NCBI GenBank assembly: GCA_034440575.1
Contig: JAOTOL010001639.1
Location: 569,001-633,000 of the forward strand
Direction: 5' to 3'
Origin: Imbricaverruca yamaguchii
Lineage: Eukaryota; Arthropoda; Thecostraca; Neoverrucidae
DNA length: 64,000 nt
Part shown: piece by piece, positions 47,815 through 57,600 of the stretch
How the letters are laid out: every line of letters starts with the position of its first letter
Numbering within the stretch: position 1 is the first letter of the stretch
The notes under the pieces: generated by a model
The model's database searches: none
Told to the model about the DNA's origin: nothing
What the model saw: only the letters and a program-made list of their open reading frames with translations
Position numbers and translations under genes: made by a program

Positions 47815-49300
47815 CTAGTGGACACTGATCACATCACGCCTAAACACACACCAGAGGAGACACTTATGAAGAGCAAGCGTTGCCGAGTCGTCACGGGCAC
47901 ATGCGCAATATATTTCACATCTTCTGGGGGTACAGCGGCGGAGACAAGCGCGCATGCGTCGCCTCGGCAGACCGTCGCTGACTGTTCGGTCGGCGACTGG
48001 AATCTGGTGGCGGTCGGCCGGGGCGGGGCGGGGCGGGGCGGGGCAGGCCGCCGAGAGCCGCACGCGGCGACGGGCCGGCAGACGCCGAGTGGCGCCACTG
48101 CGCCCGGCGCGGGAATGTCCCACTCGCGGCGGCGGCGGCGGCGGTGGCAGCACCGCCTAACTGCTGGCCCAAACTAAAACAAAACGGCGCAAATCAGCGG
48201 AAGCCGCCGGTGCCGTCCGGGCGGCAGCTGCGGCGTCCGCAGACGGGCGTCGGCACACGCCGGCCGGCGGCGACACAACACCGTGGCCGGACAAGTCCGG
48301 TGAGATCATGGTGTGAAAACTGATGCGCACTCTTGCGAGCCGCCACACACGTCCAAACAGCCACCAGTCAGCCAACAGCCACACTCGCGGTCTAGCCTAG
48401 CACACACACGCACGCACGCACACGTGGATCCTGAACACACTGGCGGCGAGCGACGCGCGACAGTCGGCCAGCGGGAGAGACAGACGACGTCTGGTGGGCC
48501 GCATACATTCTTCCGGCAACTCTAATGTCGACACCAGCCCCCGGCACGTGTCGTACGCGGCGTCACGCCGGCCGTTGCGGTGCTCAGAGATTGTGACCAG
48601 GCAACCGCCGCGTCTGTCAGTTCCACTGCGTCCGACTGCTCTTACACACCACACATGCATACGTCAACAGCACCTATCGCACAAGCCACTCGCACCATAA
48701 GCGCACCGCACCCTCGTGAGCACACACACACTCACACATACACCCAGGCACACGTCTCCACACCGCATACAGACAGACAGACAGATAGACGACGAACAGG
48801 CATGACAGTCAGTAGGCTGTCTGGCTGGCGCCGCGGCCTTGTTAGCGGTTGACTGGGGTCTGGAGCTGGGGTCGGCGCGGCGCCGCCGGCCCGCCCCTGG
48901 ACCCGGGCGGGCCGGCGGCGCCGGACAGGGGCGCGACACTGGACCGGGTCACGCCCTGACGTCACCTCTCCACAGCCACGCGCCTAGGAGCTCCCGGCTG
49001 CATGGAACCAGAGGGCGCGTGTCAGTGTTGTTAGCGGACGGCGGTTTGGCGCGGCGCCCGGCGACCCGCCACCATGCCCACACGCAAGAGGGGTGGGGCT
49101 CGGGGGCGGGGTCGGATCGATGCCGACGGCGCGCCAGACGGCGCCGGTACCGGCCAGTAGTTCAGACACGAGCCGCTGTGGCGGTACCGAGCGGCGCGGC
49201 AGCGTCCGCCGGCAGTCGTCACGCCCCACACCCGTACCTGACGCACGATTGGTTAGCGTGGGAACGAATCAACTCTGGTCGAAGCGCCCCAAAGCCCAAA
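47815..49300. promoter_or_regulatory. CpG-rich block with GC boxes
   Basis: Over 65% GC by eye and dense in CpG. It holds a run of GGGGCGG boxes at 48020-48044, a GCCGCCGCC run, and an ATG in an ideal context (gccaccATG) at 49074 followed by 28 codons and a stop. It looks like a gene 5' region. The gene and strand are not determined. Overlapping long frames on both strands are a consequence of GC richness. Confidence 0.35.
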
Positions 49301-50626
49301 TAACTAACGATTGGTTAGCGTTTCGCAGCATCTACCAGCAGTTAGTCCAACACCAGTACCCACAAAATGGTGTTAAGCAGTCGCAGGGTCATTAGTAGCC
49401 CACACCAGTGCAGCGGTTAGCAGCAGGAACAGGAACCAGTATCCACACACGCCAATAACCACGCAACGCCCAGATAATCTCACACAACGCCAAACACTTA
49501 CCATACACCTCTCACCGTTCAGATCATCCAGCTGCAGGTAGGACTACTTTTAACTGTGTGCTTGAATTATGAGGCCCGATGGAAGAGCAAAACATGAGCA
49601 TACATTCTAGCTAGAGCATAGAGAAATTGGCCGGTTTCGGTAGCCATGCGCTCGATATCTTGAGCTATATCAAGACACTTTGTAAATTAAACGAAAAACA
49701 TAGCCCCTTTATGGTGGTGACAGGATGGCTTAAAAGGGCAGAGTTGTCTCACTGTCGCGCGAATGTTACAAGTCCGGATGTTTGGAGCTGGGTATGTTGT
49801 TTGAATATCAAACCGGTGCGTATTACAAGGTCTGACCGTACTGGAATCTGGACGATTCCCGCTGTATTTGCAAAGCGAGAGAATAAATACAATTTGGAAT
49901 CGGTCTCTTTCGTTGTCTTAGCTAAAAAATGCCATATTTGTTTCAGACTGACCCGAGTTTGGGATATCTGTAAATTGTCTGATCGGTCACAGTACGATCT
50001 TCAATTAATTTGTAGTGCCGACGGGGGCACCATGTGTGGGCTTCTCATGCACTTCTCACTCTGTCTGATCGCCGGCGAACAGCAGCGGCAGGCGCAACTT
50101 AAAACTGCAACCTTTCGGCTGAGAGATCACTTCTAGGTTAGCTAGTCCATACCGAGACGCATAATCCCAGAAATCGAACTGATTGTGGCAGTGCCTCAAC
50201 AAGAGCATTGCTGCTTTAGGGAATAGCATTCCCGCAAGGCCACAAACATTTCGGTTGGGAACAAAATAAAGCTAACTTCGAATCCGGCTTAGAGCACGTG
50301 ATGCAACGTCAGGTTCTACGCTGCTGACCTCGCCAGGTACCCTGTCACGTGATCACGTGCAATCACATTATCGAAATCAGCAGATAGCATACGGAACCAG
50401 TTCACGAGCCAGGTTCAAGTAGAGGATTACCATACTGCGCACCATTTCTGTCAGCCGGGCACAACTAGTAGACCGCACTCGATCTCGACCAGAGAAACGA
50501 TGACTGAAGTACATGCGGTCATTCGTGTTCATACCATTTCGAGCAACATTCTGATTCTTGGTGGCCACCCATGTCAATCGTGGCTATTTACCTAGCTATC
50601 GTTCCCAGGGTCGGTCAGTGGCACTT
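49301..50626. other. No confirmed gene
   Basis: A frame of about 169 codons is open at 49627-50136 on the plus strand without a near-start ATG, domain, signal peptide or splice context. I treat it as chance. Confidence 0.3.
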
Positions 50627-50729
50627 GGGGCGGGGCGGGGCGGGGCGGGGATGAGGAAGTGGAGCTGTCTGGCTTTGCGCCACATCAGCCATCTTGCTCC
50701 ATAAAATAAGACATGGCGAAGTATCACGA
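50627..50729 (+). promoter_or_regulatory. Candidate core promoter and first coding exon end
   Basis: Five tandem GGGGC boxes (50627-50650) lie 40 bp before a GCCATCTTG word (YY1-like). An ATG at 50713 follows, with six codons (MAKYH plus GA) running into a strong donor gtaagc at 50730. The arrangement resembles a TATA-less animal promoter with a short first exon. No second exon was recognised. Confidence 0.3.
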
Positions 50730-50730
50730 G

Positions 50731-52270
50731 TAAGCCTCCTTCCCTCCATGTAGCGAAATGAAGCGTAAAACTATTTCATGCATAATAGAATGTCGTGGAT
50801 TAAAAGATCGTAGTGCCAAGACTGCTAAGACCATTGCTTAGATTGAGGTGAAATGCTTCAGCTGACACCGGTATCAAACACAAACTTTGCTAATGGCTAC
50901 GCATTCGGCTGTGAAACTGATGCTTGAGCTGGCAGTGAAAACAAGCGTTTGTTTTGTTATTCTTGGTTAATTGAGTTTTAGGGCGCACCGACCAGGTTTG
51001 GTCATTTAGCGGTGCAAACAAGCATATGGTGCTTGTTTGCCGCTCAGAAAAGCAGTATCCACATGAGCTCCAACCTTTGAACTGTCCGTGTCTTCTTTCA
51101 ACCCATGTAGGAAGGAATGAGGTCCAGAGCTTTACTAAGCACTAGGCTATCTCAGGCTGAAATTCATCCGTCGTTTCAGAGCACAATCGATATCGAAGCA
51201 AACCGAAGCAGAATACACACCACACATTCGTGCGAGAAGTTGAGAACATCACAGGCACGGGATGTGAGAGAGCAGAAGCGCAAGCTACCGGCAACAACGG
51301 GATGGTTGGTGTTCACCGGACATGCAGTGTCATCTCGCTGGCACAGCGACGGCCAGGGAGCCCGTCGCCAGCCAACTGGGTCAACGACACGGGGCTCGCA
51401 TGCGATGAGACGGCCACGGGCCGGGGGCCAGGGATGGGACTAGGCAGAGGAAGAGGCAGACAAAGGGACAGAGGGAGAGGAAGACAGGATCCGCTCGTCC
51501 TCACGCCAGGGTCAGTTTTGGCTCAGAGCACCACCCGCGGCACGCTCGACGTGTGCCTACTCCGACTTAGCTGCTACCAGCACCAGTCGTGCCCCCCCTC
51601 CCCATTCTGCACTGTCGACGGCGCAGAATTCCGTCCACATCGACGGCACGTCGGCTCGACTTGCACATCACGAACTGTATCGGCGTGCCGGTGCGCAGCA
51701 TTACCATCTGGACGTCATCATCGTACGACCTCGCGACCCGCCGACACTCCCCGGCGAACTGCCCAACACCGTGCGCCGAGGTGGACCGTGGCCGTGAGGG
51801 CGGTGTCCGCACAGCTGGAGCCACAGCTGGGCCGCAGCTGCCCCACAGGCCGCCACACCTGACCTCCAGCCAACACAACTGGCCGCTCTGGGCAACGGCG
51901 GCCGTCCCGACCTGGTCAGCAAGTATGCAAGTGTACAGGTGTGCAGCAGGTGGCACCCACCTAGTGTACATCACGTAGCGGTACTGGTCAGCCGTCCGTT
52001 CAGACGGCAGAGGGCAGGCGCCGCTACCAACCGCCGTCTGCCGTGGAGTCTGTAGCCAGCCACAGTCTCGATACTGTGTGTGTCAGAGGATTCGGCAACT
52101 CGAAGACGCAATGACTAATTTTGGTCTCTCCAGAATCAGTGGCAGGTTCTGTAACCGAGCCTGTACCCAAGTCCCTTCGCCCAATAAAACGGGTCTGTGG
52201 GATGGCCCATATCCGTTCCGATTCTCCCGTAACGGGATCCGGGCCGGTGTGTGCCCATCTCTGGCCCTAG
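50731..52270. other. No confirmed gene
   Basis: GC-rich from about 51300 on. Long frames (for example 51230-51862 with a Gly/Arg-rich GRGRGRQRDRGRGR stretch) occur, but no conserved domain is visible. Confidence 0.3.
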
Positions 52271-52560
52271 CAGCCGGACCTACCCAGCTTCGACCGGCCC
52301 CGGCAGCCGTCTGTATCCAGCTCCAACCCCAGCAGCCGTCTGTACCCAGCTTCGACCGGCCCCGGCAGCCGTCTGTATCCAGCTCCAACCCCAGCAGCCG
52401 TCTGTACCCAGCACCGACCGCCCCGGCAGTAATCTGCACCAAGCTCCGACAGCTGCCTGTACCCAGCTCCGGCCCCGGCAGTAATCTGCACCAAGCTCCG
52501 ACAGCTGCCTGTACCCAGCTCACGCCCCGGCAGCCAGCTGTGCCCGTCCCGGCAGCCGGC
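52271..52560 (+). repeat. Pro/Ala-coding-like minisatellite
   Basis: Tandem units of the type CCCCGGCAGCCGTCTGTA plus cccagctccgac, about 30 bp with 60-bp higher-order pairs. Confidence 0.85.
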
Positions 52561-53431
52561 TGTGACCGTTGATGCCTCCCGATCGATAGCAGGGTGAGTT
52601 GGCCGGCCGACGGATCGGCGCGCCGGCCGCACCCGGACTTCGATCGGCGGCCGCCCCCGCGGCCGACGGCACCAGCGGCACTGCCGAACACTTCCGACCT
52701 GCCCACACCCAACAGCTCGCCGCCGACCGGAGCAACTTTCACGCCCAGGGACGCCGAAGACCGGGAGTATCTTCGCGTCCAGGGACTCCGCTGTTCGTGG
52801 ATATCTTTGCGCCAGGGGACGCCGCCGACAGGGGAAATCTTCCCGCCCACAGCAATCCCAATAATTCGGTAAAGTCGGAACAATCATCACGCTCGGAGAC
52901 GACGATGGCAGAAGCAATCCTCACGCACAGAGACGCCGGCGACACGAGCAATTATTATAGCTCATTCAGACCGGAGCAATCCTCGCGCCCAGCGACGTCC
53001 ATGGCACGCGGAGTCGGCCGGCTCAGAACTTCACGCTCATCTGAATAGAACGTCCTTCTACCTCGCGACAGACGCGACCGCCTCTCAGGCCGGACCGGGG
53101 ACGTCGGCTCGCGGCTGGCACAGCAGCCTAGCCATGCACAGTGGAGACGGGCATATGCAGATGACTCCCCGCAACACGTGAACAAAGTCCATTCGGCACG
53201 AATATTGGCAAAATACCAGGAGTGTAACAGAGATCCGACATGCATCAGAATCATGTAACTACTTTGACCGTGAGCAGACATGACAAATAGACGCACTGAG
53301 TGAGGACTCGGAGAGTATCCCAAGGCCATAAGAACGGACGAACACCGTAGGAAAGCACCACGACGGCGCACGGACGAGAGCACTGGAGCGTCCCAAGATT
53401 GGGAAGACACGAAGACAGTGTGGCGGCCTGT

Positions 53432-54530
53432 AAACACACGCCAGGTGCTGGGGCGTTCCCGGAGCGGACACACGCCAGGTGCGGGGCATCCCCGGAGCGG
53501 ACTCACGCCAGGTGCTGGGGCGTCCCCGGAGCAGACACACGCCAGGTGCTGGGGCGTCCCCGGAGCGGACACACGCCAGGTGCTGGGGCGTCCCCGGAGC
53601 GGACACACGCCAGGTGCTGGGGCGTCCCCGGAGCGGACACACGCCAGGTGCTGGGGCGTTCCCGGAGCGGACACACGCCAGGTGCTGGGCGTTTCCGGAG
53701 CGGACACACGCCAGGTGCGGGGCGTTCCCGGAGCGGACTCACGCCAGGTGCTGGGGCGTCCCCGGAGCGGACACACGCCAGGTGCTGGGGCGTCCCCGGA
53801 GCGGACTCACGCCAGGTGCTGGGGCGTCCCCGGAGCGGACTCACGCCAGGTGCTGGGGCGTCCCCGGAGCGGACTCACGCCAGGTGCTGGGGCGTCCCCG
53901 GAGCGGACACACGCCAGGTGCTGGGGCGTCCCCGGAGCGGACTCACGCCAGGTGCTGGGGCGTCCCCGGAGCGGACACACGCCAGGTGCTGGGGCGTCCC
54001 CGGAGCGGACTCACGCCAGGTGCTGGGGCGTCCCCGGAGCGGACTCACGCCAGGTGCTGGGGCGTCCCAGGAGCGGACACACGCCAGGCGCGGGGCGTTT
54101 CCGGAGCGGACACGGACAGGACAGACGAACGTCCCGGGAGCGGACACACGCCAGGTGCTGGGGCGTTCCCGGAGCGGACACACGCCAGGTGCTGGGGCGT
54201 CCCCGGAGCGGACACACGCCAGGTGCTGGGGCGTCCCCGGAGCGGACACACGCCAGGTGCTGGGGCGTCCCCGGAGCGGACACACGCCAGGTGCTGGGGC
54301 GTTCCCGGAGCGGACACACGCTAGGTGCTGGGGCGTCCCTGGAGGGGACACACACCAGGTGCGGGGCGTTCCCGGAGCGGACACACGCTAGGTGCTGGGG
54401 CGTCCCTGGAGGGGACACACACCAGGTGCGGGGCGTTCCCGGAGCGGACACACGCCAGGTGCGGGGCGTTTCCGGAGCGGACACGGACAGGACAGATGAA
54501 CGTCCCAGGAGCGGACACGGGCGGGCAGCG
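53432..54530 (+). repeat. 34-bp minisatellite, about 32 units
   Basis: Unit CACACGCCAGGTGCTGGGGC plus GTCCCCGGAGCGGA, highly uniform, with 33-bp variants lacking one G and a spacer variant containing cggacaggacagacgaacgtcc. Stop-free on both strands, so up to ~370-codon frames appear in several registers; these are artefacts. It begins about 100 bp downstream, in the transcribed sense, of the last synaptobrevin exon. Confidence 0.97.
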
Positions 54531-54633
54531 GGGTAGCATGCGCGGCACAAGCGGTCACGGCGACAGCGCCAATGCGCGCGCGCGAGATAGAGAGAGGTGC
54601 GGTGGCGGTGACTGGCTGACCTGGCCGGCCCGG

Positions 54634-54647
54634 TTACATAAACTTGG
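54634..54647 (-). CDS. nSyb: Synaptobrevin candidate terminal exon, copy B
   Basis: After a ctaat branch-like word and acceptor gcgccgccag, 14 nt read (A)KFM-stop in the required phase. It shares TTTATGTAA and the following GCCAGGTCAGC with copy A, 211 nt away. Confidence 0.5.
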
Positions 54648-57600
54648 CTGGCGGCGCAGACGGGAGGTGATTAGTGACGCCGTCACAGACGACAGAGACA
54701 CACAGGCAGCGCGACAGAGACACGAGACACGAGACACACGACACGAGACACACGCGACACGACACACGCAGACGACGAGCAGCGACACCGACAAGCGGCA
54801 GGCGCCACGTCGCTGTCGACGTGGCGGGCGGTGCTGACCTGGCGTTACATAAAGTTAACTGCGGCGCGGCGGGCGCGCGGCGGCAGGGAGAGAGGTGGCA
54901 GTTAGTTACCCAGTCACAGGCACACAAACGCACACACACACAACACGCACGCACGCAAATACTCGAGCACAAGCTATATGAATGTTTAGACTCAGACGGC
55001 AACAACTACCTTGTTCAGATTTGAGACAAATTAAGACATCTACGTTACGACAGAGCTATCAAGATAACGCTACCTTCAACTACAGCGTTAGTGCTATCAA
55101 TTACCAACACCACCTTTCGCGTCATAGCAAGTATTATGTCACGTAGCCGCATTGTGTCCAAATTCATTGTCAAGTCGGTGTTCGATGCCACCAAATTTTT
55201 TCAAATGGTATCGTGTAAGATTGAACTAGAACAACGTCTACACATATGCATGAATAGTGCCAATCACAATTGTAGCGATGAGTAGTACTCAGAGAGAATA
55301 AATAAAAATCTTACAGGGATTATATCCATCTGAAGCCCATACAATATTCATAGGGTAAATGTGATGGCAACACCATAGACCATTGAAAATAAAGCAAAAG
55401 CAGAAAAAACTGACCTAAGATGAAGTTATTTGTCTCGTTATGTCATTTTCCCATTAACTTCCGAATTTGGACACACTGCTCAGCTAACGCAAAAGAACAG
55501 CACAACAGATTACATAATGTATGGCTAGAACATGGTGATAAGTGCAACAGCTACAGCAGTGGACTGCAACAGCAGTCCACCACTTCATCAACCTTATCTA
55601 CTGACAAGCACAAACTCAAAGCCCTTGATTAAGCAACCTCTGCAGTGTGCATGCATGCTACTGCTGTGAAACGAAAACATATAATGTACTTACCGGCAAT
55701 GATAATGATAAGCACTAGGACTATAACACCAATAATCAGCCACATCTGAAAGAAACGCCGACAAACGCGGTGAATAAACACGGGTAACGTAGCAGTGTCC
55801 GGAACTATAAAACGTGAGAAGTGAAAATCCCACAAAATAACACCACCTGGAGGAAGGTCGAGCGACCCTTCGAGCAGAAAATCAGCACAAAATCATACCC
55901 CAAAGCCAGGCACCAAAACGTATGCTCAAATGCGTTCTACTCTACAATGGAAATCAATGTGAACGCGGGAGGCGGTGCCGATCTGGCCGAGTGTACGCGA
56001 CAGTGAACGATACACTCGAGCCGGACCGGACCCCGCCGCCCCTTAGTGTGCTAGATACGGGTGCAAGATCGTGTCACTCTCACACGCCAGCCGCTTACCT
56101 CCGATAATGACAATTATTACCACGGCAATTACCCCCATGATTATCATCATCTAGCGAGGCAGCGGAACAGAGAGCAGTGTTATTGTTGCCGATCAATCAC
56201 TGAAGACAGTGGATGAGCATGCCACGATAATACAGTACGGGTTAAAACAGCCCCCCCCAACAATGTAACAGCCCAGGGGCAGCGTAACAGAGAGCAGTGT
56301 TAATAACGCCGAGCAATCACTGAAGACAGTGGATGGGCGTGCCACGACACTACAACATATGTTAAAACAGCTCCCCTCCCCACCCCGAGAATGTCAGCAC
56401 AGAGGCAGTGGGAAAAAGAGCAGTGTTATTGTTGCCCATCAGTCATTGTGGACAGTGAATGGGCGTGCCACGATACCACAATACGGGTTGAAATAGCCCA
56501 CCCCCTCACTCCGACAATGTCACAGCACAGCGACAGTGGGGCAAACAAACAGCAGCGTTATTGTCGTCCAGCAGCCATTGTGGACAATAGATGGGCGCGC
56601 CACGCCACCACAACGCGGGTTAGAACAACCTACCCCTACCCCTCCCCTCCGCCTCCGCCCATGACAATGTCACAGCACAGAGGTCAGTCGGCCATTAAGG
56701 CTCACTATCGGCCGATATCGGCATGGCCAGGTGACGCGCGCCGACGATAGCCGACGCGCGCCGTCAGCGGCGGCGACACACGACGCCCCTCACCTTCAGG
56801 TTTTTCCACCAGAACTTGCGCTTTAGCTTGCCGGCCTGCTGTTCGAACTGCGAGGCGCCGTGCTGCAGCGCGTCTAGTGAACGGGGGGTGGGCGGTCAGT
56901 CTCCTCTGCCAACTCCGGACACACGGCACAGACACGGACACGCGAGCCTAACTGGACAGGGCCGTGCAAGCATCGGCGTCTGCGTCGTATGAGTTTGGCC
57001 GGCCTGCCACCGGTACGGTGGTATCGGCAGGTACCAGTGTGGGATGGTATTCGCGGTGTAGACTCGGTGGCGTCGCGAACAGCGATTGCAGACACATTAA
57101 CACTGCTACACCTGTCATCGTACATTGGTCGTGCAAATGTGCAGCTCTGGTACAGTGCTAGCCGACGGGGGCGAGTTTAAAGAGCGAGCAACTGTCTGGC
57201 AATTTCATGCTGAACGAAACAGCCATCAAACGACAGAAATGGTGCTAATTACGTTGCGGTGATCACTTTGACTAAGTGCCGATAAACGCAACCTAATTAA
57301 CTATTCTGTTTGAATGTACCAAAATGGGAGCCTGGCTGGGCGACAACGAAGTGGAGCATTAACGTGAGGCCAAACAATAAACGTCATAGTGACGACAAAC
57401 AAGGCTACAGTCTAAAGACTTACAAGGGAATACAAATAGAATGCTGGTACACGACGTGCGATCACACAACTCCGAAAACCAACTACACACGACATGCGGC
57501 CACGGACAACAAGCGAGTGCCGTATCGACAAGCAGGGCCTGGCATTGGTGATAGATGCAAGGCGTGGTTGGGGAGCCAGCGTGTGGGACATTGATGTGTC

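Noticed and set aside
49627..50136. 169-codon plus-strand frame
   Set aside because: No near-start ATG, domain or splice signals; length alone is not convincing in this composition.
53399..54536. Several frames of up to ~370 codons on both strands, reading GADTRQVLGRPRSG-type repeats
   Set aside because: They follow from a stop-free 34-bp unit; no register is favoured.
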